Part shown: piece after piece, positions 45,045 through 57,040 of the stretch
Layout of the letters: every line of letters begins with the position of its first letter
Numbering within the stretch: position 1 is the first letter of the stretch
From: Glebionis coronaria
Lineage: Eukaryota > Streptophyta > Magnoliopsida > Asterales > Asteraceae
Reading direction: 5' to 3'
NCBI GenBank assembly: GCA_025667525.1
Contig: CM046882.1
Location: forward strand, 215,682,592-215,746,591
Length of the DNA: 64,000 nt
The notes under the pieces: generated by a model
The model's input: the letters and a program-made list of their open reading frames with translations, nothing else
Told to the model about the DNA's origin: nothing
Database searches by the model: none
Made by a program: the position numbers and the translations under genes

Positions 45045-48000
45045 ATGCTAACTCGTAATCAAGCAAGACGTGCACGTAAACGAAAGAACAAAACTCCCAC
45101 TCCAAACAATTCTAGTGAGGAGTCTCCTATTGACGAACCCATTGTAAGAGAAGCACCAACCATGGCGAATCGAACTATGATGGAGTTACTTCAAGCACCC
45201 ACCGAGGGTTATGGAGAGGCTATTATGATTCCCGCTATCCTTGCGGAGAATTTTGAGGTGAAAACGGGTTTGTTTTCGATGATCCAAAACAACAAATTCC
45301 GTGGTGATGAGAAGGACAATCCAAACAACCATATCCGCCAATTCAATCGTCTTACAGCTACTTGCAAGTTTAAGGATGTCTCGAATGACTCGATTAAGAT
45401 GATGCTTTTTCCGTATTCCTTAGCGGGGCCCGCTAAAATTAGGTTAGAGAAAGAGCCACCCAATTCTATATTGACGTGGAAGGATCTCGTTTCAAAATTC
45501 GTGAACCAATTTTTTCCGCCCTCTAAGACTACGCATTTGAAAAACGAGATTTCAAAGTTTTCACAAGAATTTAATGAAAGTTTTTCAATGGCTTGGAATA
45601 GGTTTAAGGAAATGTTACATGAATGTCCTCATCACGGTTTTTCCGATTTGCATCAAATTGACACGTTTTACAATGGACTTAATGATCATGAAAGGGATTA
45701 TTTGAATGCCGCCGCGGGTGGTAATTTTTTATGTAAAACGGTTGAGGAAGCTTTGGTGATAATTGAAAATAGATCTAAGGTGTATAGTCCTCGTAGCACG
45801 TCTAGTGTTCGTAAGGCCTCGTCTTCGGCTTCACCTTCTTTGTCTACTACCATCGATGCTTGCCAAATTGAGGCGAACTTGGAAAACAAGATTTTTGATA
45901 AGTTGAAAGGACTTTTGATTGAGTTTAAAGTTGGTGAACAAAGTGCTCCCGCTACGGCTAAAGCGGTTGAGGTTTCTTGCATGTATTGTGGTGGAGGTCA
46001 TGATTTCCCCGAGTGCATTACCAACGGTGGTAACACTTCGAGTGCCTTCGCGGCCACGGGAAATTACAACCCAAACGGTCAAGTTTCCCGCTCTAATCAA
46101 ATGACTCCACCGGGTTTTGGTTCAAATCAAAATGCTAACAACAACTATCGCAACAATCAAGTTGGTTTCAAAAACAATTACAACCAGGGAAACTATGGGA
46201 ATCAAGGGGCTAATAATCAAGTTTCAAACAAAAATGAATTTCAAAATAACAACAAAAGTTTGCAAACATTGAAAGATCTTCCAAGTGAGTTTGTTGAATA
46301 TGCTAGTGGGAATGATGCTAGGTTTGACAATATTCAAAGAGAAATCATTAGCCTAAGATCCGAGCTTAAGAACGACTTGAAGAAAGAGTTGAAAAATGAG
46401 TTAGCTAATGAACTTAAAATCCACACCAACAAGATGGAAGGAAATGTCACTAGGTTGCAACAAAACCAACAAAAGATGGAACAAGGGCAACATGAGATTA
46501 AACAAGAGATGATTAAGGCCGAGAAAAGGCAAACCGAGGCCGTATTGAGGCAACCTAATTTTAAAGATAAAATCTCGTCTATGTTTGAGGCAATAATGTG
46601 TAAACCGTCTTCGAGTAGTCTTCCTAGCAACACCATATCCAACCCTAAGGGTGAGATGAAAGTGATTACCACACGTAGTGGTAAGACACTTAAGGAACTG
46701 ACTCCTCAGCCAATTGCTCCTACGGAGGAAGCAATTGAGAAAGAACCCGAGGTGGTGGTCCAAAAGGAGCATGTCCCAATCCCACAAAGTACCGCTCATG
46801 CCACACCTACGGTTGACCCATTACCATCATTGGAACCCGAGATTCGAAAGGCTAAGCCTACTATGCCTCAACCCACACCACCTTTGCCCTATCCATCGAG
46901 ACTTAGGAAGGAGAAACGCCAAGAGCGCGACAATTACCAATTTGAGCTTTTTATGAAAATGTTTCGTGATTTGCACCTTAATGTGAGTTTCGCTGATGCT
47001 TTGGTCATGATGCCTCGATTTGCCGCTAACTTTAAGAGTATGTTGAACAACAAGGAGAAATTGCACCAATTGTCTAGTTGTTTGTCGGTTTATCTTAATC
47101 GCATACCTCAAAAAGTCGGTGATCCCGGTAAATTTTTTATCCCTTGTGCAATCCAAGATATGGAAGAATGCTTCGCCTTGGCCGATCTTGGTGCTAGCAT
47201 TAACTTGATGCCACTTGCAATCTTCAAGTCGCTCAATCTTCCTAATCTTACTCCTTCACTAATGTCTATCGAGTTGGCCGACCATTCCACGATTCCCGCA
47301 TGTGGTTTGGCGGAAGACGTTTTTGTGAAAGTGGGGAAGTTCTACTATCCCGTAGACTTTATCGTTGTTGATATCCCCACGGATCCTCAAGTTCCTCTCA
47401 TTTTAGGTCGTTCGTTTTTAGATACGTCTATGGCTTTAATTAATGTGCATGCTAGAAAGATCACCTTACGTTTCAACGACGAGGATCTTGTTATAAACGC
47501 AACTCAAAATTCTCAACTTTCTCATGTTTATTCCGTTGCTACCATAAACCTCGTTGATATGATCGACGTGGTTTGCGAGGAATTTTCACAAGAAGTTCTA
47601 GGTTTTGGTGAAGAAGAAACTAGTGGCAATCCCACTATGTTAGAGCCAATTCTTGATAATTCGACACCAACCTTCACTCCTTTTGAAGGTGGTGGTTTTA
47701 CGTTGGAAGAATGCAATGTTCCACGTACTTGTGACGAAGACCTCGACAACGATGAGGACTTCTCGATAATCAAGGATTTTCTTAACGATTTCCCATTTCC
47801 TCCACCCGAGGAGGTTATGAGTATCGAGCCCAAATCTTCACTTGAGGAACCACCCATTCTCGAGTTGAAAGATTTACCTCCTCACCTCGAATATGTCTAT
47901 TTGGAGGAGGACAACAAGTTGCCGGTTATTATTGCGAAGGAACTTTCGAATAATGAAAAAACCGCACTTGTCGATGTTCTAAAGGACCACAAGAGGGCAA

Positions 48001-48604
48001 TTACGTGGAAGTTATCTGACATTAAGGGAATCGATCCCAAGTTTTGTACCCACAAAATCTTAATGGAGGAGGATTTCAAGCCCACAATCCAAAGTCAAAG
48101 GAGGGTGAACCCCAAAATTCACGATGTCATCAAAAAGGAGGTCCTTAAACTCCTTGACGCGGGAATGATTTACCCTATTTCCTATAGCCCTTGGATGAGT
48201 CCTGTTCATTGTGTCCCTAAAAAGGGAGGGATGACCGTTGTGCCAAACGATGCCAACGAGTTGATTCCCACTAGACTCGTGACCGGATGGAGAGTGTGCA
48301 TTGACTATCGAAAGTTGAATGAAGCCACTCGAAAAGACCATTTTCCCTTGCCCTTCATGGACCAAATGTTGGAGCGTCTTGCGGGAAACGATTTCTATTG
48401 CTTTCTAGATGGTTTTTCCGGTTACTTCCAAATTCCTATCGACCCTCGTGATCAAGAAAAAACTACGTTTACGTGTCCATATGGAACGTTTGCCTATCGT
48501 AGAATGCCATTCGGACTTTGCAATGCACCGGGAACCTTTCAAAGGTGCATAATGGCTATTTTTCATGACATGATCGAGAAGACGATGGAAGTCTTCATGG
48601 ATGA
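45045..48604 (+). pseudogene. Athila-2 gag-pol, truncated in RT
   Basis: I place the start at the MLTRNQARRARKRK methionine because Athila-1a begins the same way; the frame is open from 44982. Domains: capsid about 60-250; zinc finger CMYCGGGHDFPEC near 312-324; Lys/Gln/Glu-rich coiled coil about 420-510; protease DLGAS at 714-718; RT fingers and palm up to VFMDD, the catalytic motif itself. The next codons come from the chromovirus B LTR. There is no stop or frameshift in the 1186 remaining codons, so the frame was intact when it was cut. RNase H and integrase are absent. Confidence 0.95.
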
Positions 48605-51600
48605 TGTAACACCCCCAAATTTATACAACTCAATACAGCGGAAGACTCGTTGGTGTTACAGGATAGCACATTACTCACATCATAGACAACGCATAAAAGT
48701 CGCGTTGTTTAATAATAAATCATTTCCATTCATAAATATCAAAGTTACATCAGTCCCAAGTCATATTATTTCATACAAAGTTTTACAAAGTATTTGAATG
48801 GAAAATATTGTTTAAGTGCGGGCCATGAATTCTTGTCGTCTTCCCGAGAATTACCTTCAAGTACCTGAGATAAAACATGTTAAAAGAAAAGGTCAGCGAT
48901 AACGCCGAGTGAATTCATAGAGTTTAATAAATTCCATCAATATAATTTTGGTATAAAATTAGTACCAAAAATCAATTCGTACAAATCGTTGTAATAGGCC
49001 GTAAAATAGCCAAAATCAGTTTATACAAATCTTTGTAATAGGACATAAAATAGCCAAAGTCATTTTATATAAATCCTTATCGAAAATCATAATATAGGCA
49101 TTTGCCTTAAAAATTATTATACGAGCCAATGTCGTAAAAACATCATACAATACGTCTTATGACGTTGCATGAAAATAAAAACCGTTATATGAATATGGTT
49201 ACGAAAACCAAAATACAAACATAATATCAATAGTATGACCCAGTATTGCTAGTCAGGCAATACTTCGTAATTCGAAGCGTCTAATAGTATTTCGTTAGAT
49301 TTTGGATTATTATAAGCCGCATGACATTGTTACCTTACTAAACCAACAACGGGTAGCTAACCCGATACCAATTTTGCCCATCTAAAGTAGCGTGTCGTCA
49401 CAAAGGTCACGCTATGGAAATCTTCTCATACATTAATTCGCTTACGAATCAATGTGGCACGACGGGGATCAACCGTCAAGGCGCGAACTGGGGTGATCGT
49501 CCCCAAATAGTACTATTAAATGCATAAGCGTCTACCAACTCCCGGTAGTTCACAATTCATGCTAATGGGACTTTTAGTGACATAACCTAACTTTAATAAT
49601 CCATTTGATTTCATCTATCGGGTCCATTAATCATTTATCGGGTCATACAATCGGGTCATTCAATCATTCGGGTCCAAAATCAATAAACAAACAATCGGGA
49701 CAAATGGTGTCCAAACTTTTATAAAAACTAACATGTTATCTCCCTCGCGGGTTTATAAAGCATTTATAAAAAATTTAAAAGAGTGCGAGGCTATGAACTC
49801 ACGTTGATGTGGGAAGGCGGGTTGTCGGCAATTCGGACGTACAGTACGTGCTTCAATCACGGAAACCTAGACAAATAATACTCGGTCTTAGACGTTTGTC
49901 CAATGACTTTATAAAAATATCAATTATGTATACATATGATGATTATTTATATATGATGATCAAGTGGGTTTACATATTCTCGTTTACTCATTTTTGAGTT
50001 ATGTGTCGATAACATTTATACTAGTTTTCTCGTTTTACCTATTTACGTGTTTTAGGTCCAATAAGCCTATTATAAGTTCTTAACTTGTATTAATCCTTTT
50101 TGTACTCATATTATCAGTACATACACTTTCAAGTCGGGCCCAAATGGGTTAAGTCCAATAATAAGTCTATAAGTGTTCTAGTCCATTTTTGTTGTATTAT
50201 TAGTCCAATAACGTTAATTTAGTCCGTTAACGTCCGTATTTCTTATAGTTCGGGTTTTATCGGTTTTTACTTGTATTAGTTACTTAAACATCAGTATATG
50301 ACTTTTATAAACTTTACATTAGACGGGTTTGGTCGTCTAAGTTTTATTTGGCGAAAAACGTTAATTTCACGGCGATAGCCGAAAAAGTCGTAAAAATCAA
50401 GTTTATAGTTTTTATTACTTATAAATATTATTTTACCACAATTTATATAATTTACCCGTTTAATTAACTTTTTATACATTTATATAAATAAGTTTTATAA
50501 GTTAGTGGGTTTATATTTTTACATTTTATACATTATAATGTGAGTGCTTATATAATAATAATAAACATTATTTCCAAAAATCTGATTTTTAACTTCATGT
50601 TCACCATTTTTAACATATCTAGAGTTCTATAATGAATTAGAAGCTCAAATTTTTATCACATAAACTAAATGATATGTGCTACATTTAACTCTTCTATAGC
50701 TACTGTTGAATCATCTTCTAAATATTTTCTAAAAATCGTCCAAAACAGTAACCTCAGATTTATACCATAAACTTGTTTTGATCATATCTCACTCATTACA
50801 ATGATTCCATTGCATGGCCAACTCTCACATGTGTACAAGACATTTAGCTTACTGTAAATGGATTCTACTTCATCATTTTATCAGTTCATGATATGTTTCT
50901 TTACTGTTTTATACAGCCAACACTTTTAAGCAAGATTTTAGCCTTGTTCTTTATAGTTTTTCACCTTTTTAATCATGTTTATCAACAATAAATCCCCACA
51001 TAACATTTTTATCATCATTAATCATCATATACATATACATAAGTGAAAGAAATACAAGATTACATAATAAAAAATAACAAGAGGATAGGAAGAACAATCT
51101 TTATTCCACCATTAGTGATGAAAAGATGAGGTTTTTGATGAACAAGACTTGGTTCTTGTTATCAAATCTTCAACTTTAGCAAGGAAACTTATTGGGTACT
51201 TTGGATAGATGAACACCTCCATGAATTCAGCCCTTTAACCCCATGAAAACTCCTTTTCATAGGTTAAGATCACCTCCAATCTTCATATCTTCAAAGGTTC
51301 TTCAACATATGTGTGAATAACACATGATATTGTGGTTAAATTGATCAAATGAGGGTGTTTAATGGTGGTGGTTGAATATGGACGAATTTTTGAGAGAGAA
51401 AAGGGATGAGAGAGTGGTTTGCATGTGTTGGAAGTGAAGAAATGGTTTAGGTTGATGGTTTTTGTAAGTTGTAGCTTACAATGTAAGCTTTAGCTTACAT
51501 GTGTAAGTTACAAAGCTAACACTTTGACACCAAATGTAGTGAGGTGTAGTATGTTGGATGGTTATAGTAGGGGTGGGGCAAGTGTCCCACTTGTCTCATC

Positions 51601-52105
51601 CCCATTTATTTACGGGTACTCCTCGATTCTAGTTTCCTCGATTTGCGTGCCCTCGGGTCGTTTTACGAAAAACGTTTTTATAAATTATGAATCAACGTCA
51701 CAAAACGAATCCAATAAAAATTGTCTCATCAAAAACGGAGTTCGAAAACGTAAATACGTAATCCTAAGGTTTCCGGTTTAGTCGTAAAAGACGTTAAAAT
51801 AAAATCGTAAGTCCTAATCTCTTCTCGTAAATTTGTGAGTTTATGAACTAACACAAATTTAAAACTCCAAAATAATATTCATGGATAAATTTATTTTCTG
51901 AAATGTCGGACTGTCACCAAGGATGGTGTATGTAAACGTAGGCACGTAACGTTGAATCCTCCGGTTTAAACGTAGTCGACGCTACTTCAAGACGTAAATC
52001 CAAATTTCTTCCCAAAAATATGTGAGTTCATATTGTAACATTAAAATAATGTTTTTAAATAATATTCAAGAATAAATATCAACCATAAGTTGACGGATTG
52101 TCACA
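48605..52105 (-). repeat. chromovirus B left (3') LTR, 3501 bp
   Basis: It begins TGTAACACCCCC in place of Athila-2 pol and ends GACGGATTGTCACA. Blocks around 48870-48930 and 49740-49800 match the chromovirus A LTR. It contains an AT-rich stretch (about 50400-50600) and a hairpin at 51483-51498. Confidence 0.85.
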
Positions 52106-52121
52106 GCATTTACCCCTAAAC
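52106..52121 (-). promoter_or_regulatory. polypurine tract of chromovirus B
   Basis: The minus strand reads GTTTAGGGGTAAATGC directly before the LTR start TGTGACAATCC. Upstream of it the sequence GAGGACAAAGATCC recalls the conserved end of chromovirus pol. Confidence 0.7.
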
Positions 52122-52849
52122 AGGATCTTTGTCCTCAAAGATCATCTTACCTTACTACTCGTTTCTTATAGAGTTAAAGTCATGTGGGTATTTCCTCCAC
52201 ATTCGGTCTTTTCTCATAAGTGCAATCCATTATAATACGCGAGTTTCATCAAACATAACTACGGAAATAAGATCAGGCTTAATGTTGACTTACTTTCTCT
52301 ATCCATGATGTTAACGGGTTTTTGATGAATGCAACTTTTCGCCGATCTAAGCTTTACTAAGAAGAATTCAGATTTTCACTGGATAGATATTCCATCAAGT
52401 TCGATTTACGAAACATAATTCACGCATTTCTTTGAAGTCCTAGGGTAGATCCAGCTTATATGCCTTTCAATCCCAACTTTTACATCATCTCAATGGTCCC
52501 ATACAACGGGGACTTATATCCCATGATTTGTCAGATCATGAATTCATTTTTTTCCAAGGTTAAAAATTGTGGCATAGCTTCGCTACCCATTTGGCACTTC
52601 AAGATCTACATTTCACATTCACATAACCTCTTGCCCACTACCGGCAGTCAATAATCAAATCCCTATTTCAACAATCATTTCAGATTTCGCGGGTCGGGTA
52701 TTTTGCAAGGATACGTTCGCCATCATAGGAAACCTTAAACCTAAGAGACATGTCCAACTCACAATGGGTGTATGTCGGATGTCTTCATCTCAATTCCTGC
52801 TTACAGATTCTCTAAGATTTAGATCCTAACAAGATTCGATCTCAATCCT

Positions 52850-53290
52850 AATACGATAATAATCAATGATAATCTTTCCAAAGGAAAACGATTATACGCT
52901 CTATTACCAAAGGTCAATCATTCAAACATAAAACAGCACTTATATTACTTTGTATCGTTACTTTACCTCGTCCCTTCGATTTGGGATGGTACATAGTACT
53001 CTCATCAAGGTTCGTTCTTATTGATTTCTGAGAAAATCTCTAGAAATTCGATGCGAAGCGAGCATCTTGATATAGATGATCGATACAGGCACGCTATGTT
53101 TACACAACTCTTTTGCATTTATCATTAATGAGAATGATATTAGCAGATTTGGTCAGTCTGTCGACGATGACCCAAATCGAATCAAATTCAGATGATGACC
53201 TTTGCAATAGCTAGACGTTTACTAATGTATGAGGCGATGTCTGCCTTCATAATTGCCATCAGTACAACTTCTTCAGACAGAGATACTTTT
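52850..53290 (-). pseudogene. chromovirus B integrase remnant
   Basis: Read on the minus strand with several frameshifts, the order of chromovirus integrase motifs can be followed: zinc-domain-like KADIASYISK (about 53220-53260), DSIWVIVDRLTKSA (about 53130-53172), a DARF-type second aspartate region (about 53050-53090), and a YHP...G...TIQ block (about 52930-53000). Stops and indels make it non-functional. Identification rests on these short motifs only. Confidence 0.68.
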
Positions 53291-55651
53291 AGTCATAAAT
53301 GACAAAAATAGAATACTTATACTTACAAATTCCAACATAACTATATCTCACAATCCTTCATATTTTAGACAATCACATGTGGTCTTTAAAACATTTAACG
53401 CTATCGGCTTCTCAACTCTAATGGTTCACACTAGCCGCGAACCACTTTTATTATCTATATTATCCTCTTTTTATAAACATTGTTTGTTTTTATATCGTTC
53501 GGCAAATTATTTTATACCTTCATTATCAAGAAATACATCTTAATTGATTCTTTATCCTTTTTATATAATATGTCAGTATCTATATTCACTTCTCATGATG
53601 TTATAATTATCATGTCCACAATTCACTCAGATATTATTTCTATATTATGCGTCAGAAATTTCGTTCAATTTCCTCATGAAATAAATATCATAACCGTATT
53701 TATTCAAAATTCTTTCTTCATATCTTTTATGTTTCAGTTTCGTCTCATCTATCATTTTTATCCGTTTTACTCAATCCGTCGTCTAAAGCATCGATAACTA
53801 TTATAATTAATTAAATAATTATTAGTTAATTTTTGTGAAGCGTAAACGTAAAAGTTTTAAATTTCTTAGTTCGACCAATTATATAAAATGTTCAAAAATA
53901 ATTTGAATTTAATTAACAAGATTTTTGTTGATTTATCGAAAATATTTAATAAGATTCGTAAATGTTTGAAAAATCTTTGGTTATACTTTGGTCAAAGTTT
54001 TCTTAGTTTGAAAAGCAAAATGTATCGTTTCAAATTTCAAGTTATGGTTTAAATGGTTTTCCTCAATCCTTTTTAAGTTATCTGGAGATATACACAAACA
54101 TTTACCCCTAAACAGAAGTTTAGTTAAATGGTTTGTGTATAAGGGAATAATCCCTTAAAATCCTTTGTTAAAACATTTGTCAAAACATAATTCCATTTCT
54201 TTTTGGTAAAATCCAAAGTCTTAAAAGGGCTCTTAATTTTTGAAGAGTCAATTTATATTCCATTATCCTTTTAATCACATAGTCAAATCATGTAAAGGTT
54301 CAGGTCTTTAATCACGTGTTAATTATTCAAGGTTCAGGTTTACACTGTTCGGCCAATTCAGGGCAGTCTATAAATAATTATTAACTCATTCTTATTCTGA
54401 TAAACAAACATGTAGTCCTTAATGATCACGAGCATGAATTTATCAAATTAAAGCCTACACATGTGATTCATCATAATTATGAATACTACATGTGCATTGT
54501 CAATCCAAACGACATCACGTGGAACTCATAATGTTCATTACAAGTACCGGATGTAGTGATTGGAATAAATAATCTCTTTCGCAGATGCGAAGTTGATGAT
54601 AACCATGCTATGGATCAAATTTGATAGAACCTTGTAAATGATCGAACAATTCTTCCATTTCGAGTTATAGATATCGTTTTCGATTGTCAATTTACTCAGT
54701 TCACAGTAATCTTACAAATATAAGGAAAGATAAAACCATAGCTCTTCAGGATGACAGGCTTGGTATAATAAAATCTTTCTCCGACAACTCTCTCAGTTGT
54801 ACGGTAATTCCTTAAATTCAGATGGTGCTGACGTACAGTGCACAAGCCATAGGTGCAGCACCGAGAATATAACCAAATACCAAATTCAACTTGCCTTAAT
54901 GGCGAAAGTCTAGGTAATTCATCAACAAATACTTTCTAAAGTTTCAGATAACGAAAACATCTTTTAATAATTTCATATTAGGTTCTTTCTAGATTATAAT
55001 ATCTATGACTAGTTCATAACCATTCACGGTATAATTTTAATTCCAAATATAGGATATCGTCATCTACCAATAATTATTTATATCACTTTTTATAATCAAC
55101 ATCTTATCTCTTCAGGGGAATTCTACTCGAGTTCCCATCAATTAAGACAATATCGTCATGTCATAATCAATCAATCCATTATACTGGCACTATCAACTTT
55201 CCAGTTTTATTACCGTCGATAAGATGTGAAGTTCTCAAAAGACTAATAATAACTCATAATCCTTCACAAATTCAAGGATATATGGAGACACAACTACCAT
55301 CTAAAGAGTAAGGTCAACGCATAATCTACGCGAGAGAATTTCAAATCAGATTCAGACGAAAACATTTAACGAATATGAATATATCCCATGTTTTCATGAT
55401 TCGAGTACGCATTCGAAAGCTCCTCGGATCGTTACCCAGGTCACTCAAATGAAATCAAATCAAGAGAAATGATAAGAACGTCGATACATCTAGTCGGGTA
55501 TCAACACTCGGAAATCAGATACTATTCCTAAGAATCTCACTACGGGAGAATTGGACAAGAACGAAATATCAATTGTCAAATAAGACAAATTCCACAGATG
55601 AGTAAATTCAACTCAGAAGAATAGGTGTTATAGGCACATATGTAGGTGTCC
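53291..55651 (-). other. chromovirus B internal sequence, unreadable
   Basis: This should hold RT, protease and gag of chromovirus B. No frame longer than background survives. A short minus-strand stretch near 55520 (VSDFRVLIP) recalls the RT lead-in motif of chromoviruses, but weakly. The small plus-strand frames around 53253-53797 have no recognisable motif. I see no host gene. Confidence 0.45.
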
Positions 55652-56992
55652 ATTTAAAAGAGTGTGAGGCTATGAACTCAAGTTGGTGTGGGAAGGCGGG
55701 TTATCGGCAATTCGGACGTACGGTACGTGCTTCAATCACGGAAACCTAGACAAATAATACTCGTCTTAGACTCATGTCCGATGACTTTATAAAAATAACA
55801 ATTATGTATACATATGATGATTATATATATATGATGATCAAGTGGGTTTACATATTCGCGTTTACTCATTTTAGTGTTATGTGTCGATAACTTTTATACT
55901 AGTTTACTAGTTTTACCTATTTACATATTTTAAGTCCAATAAACTCATTATAAGTTCTTTAACTTGTATTAATCCATTTTATACTTGTATTATAAGTATG
56001 TATACTTTACATGTTGGGCTCAAATGGGTTAAGCTCAATAAATAAGTTTATAAGTGTTTTAGCCCATTTTGTTGTATTATTAGTCCAATAACGTTAATTT
56101 AGCCCGTTAATGTCCGTATGTTATATAGTTCGGGTTTTATCGGTTTTTACTTGTTATATATGTTTATATATCAGTATATGAGTTTTAAAAACTTTACATT
56201 AGACGGGTTTTATCGTCTAAGTTTTAATTGGCGAAAAACGTTAATTTTACGGTAATAGCCGAAAAAGTCGTAAAAATCATGTTTATAGTTTTATAACTTA
56301 TCAAACTACTATTTTCAGATTGGTTTGGTTAGGGTGGTTTTGATAGTTTGGTGAAAGAGTAGCTTACTTGTTAAGCTTTGCTTAACAAGTGTAAGCTTAC
56401 TAGCTACAATATTGACACATCAAGTGATATGGTGGCAATATTTGGCCTTCCCTTTTGAGTGGGGTGGGATAAACTTGTTTTGTCCCATCCCGCTAATTTA
56501 CGGGTATTCCTCGATTCTAGTTTCCTCGATTTGCGTGCCCTCGGGTCGTTTTACGAAAAATGTTTTTATAAATTATGAATCAACGGCACAAAACGAATCT
56601 AATAAAAATTGTCTCATCAAAAACGGAGTTCGAAAACGTAAATACGTAATCCTAAGGTTTCCGGTTTAATCGTAAAGGACGTTAAATTAAAATCGTAAGT
56701 CCTAATCTCTTCTCGTAAATTTGTGAGTTTATGAACTAACACAAATTTAAATCTCAAAATAATATTACGGATAAATTTATTTTTCTGAAATGTCGGACTG
56801 TCACCAAAACGGTGTATGCAAATGTAAGCACGTAACGTAGAATCCTCCGGTTTAGACGTAGTCGATGCTACTTCAAGACGTAAATCCAATTTACTTCCCA
56901 AAAATAAGTGAGTTCATAATTTAACATTAAAATAATGTTTTCAAATAAATATTGAGAATAAAATATCAACCATAAATTGACGGATTGTCCCA
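55652..56992 (-). repeat. chromovirus B right LTR fragment
   Basis: It aligns by eye to 49772-52105 of the left LTR, with about 1 kb absent relative to 50410-51430. The first 1.17 kb of the LTR and the primer site are missing. It ends GACGGATTGTCCCA, one base from the left copy's GTCACA. Confidence 0.8.
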
Positions 56993-57040
56993 TTATTCTA
57001 GCATTGCGTGAGGGCACGGCAATGGTTTAGTATGGGGGAG
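56993..57040 (+). promoter_or_regulatory. Athila-2 3' remnant: hairpin and polypurine tract
   Basis: CATTGC-GTG, loop AGGG, CAC-(G)-GCAATG (57002-57024) is followed by TATGGGGGAG (57031-57040), which abuts the 3' LTR. It is the plus-strand counterpart of the Athila-1a module at 10354-10393. Confidence 0.82.

Larger units (their letters stand above)
48605..56992 (-). mobile_element. chromovirus B, degenerate Ty3/Gypsy element, probably chimeric
   Basis: The left LTR (48605-52105) is complete. The internal part (52106-55651) is badly decayed, with integrase traces. The right LTR (55652-56992) is truncated and internally deleted. The left flank is GATGA and the right flank TTATT, so no target duplication is seen. 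On both sides the flanking DNA is Athila-2, but several kilobases of Athila-2 (rest of RT, RNase H, integrase) are missing between them. Recombination between two chromovirus copies that had both inserted in Athila-2 would explain this. Confidence 0.8.

Noticed and set aside
53253..53797. Two plus-strand frames of about 100 codons with hydrophobic residues
   Set aside because: They lie antisense to decayed chromovirus pol, are AT-driven, and have no motif.
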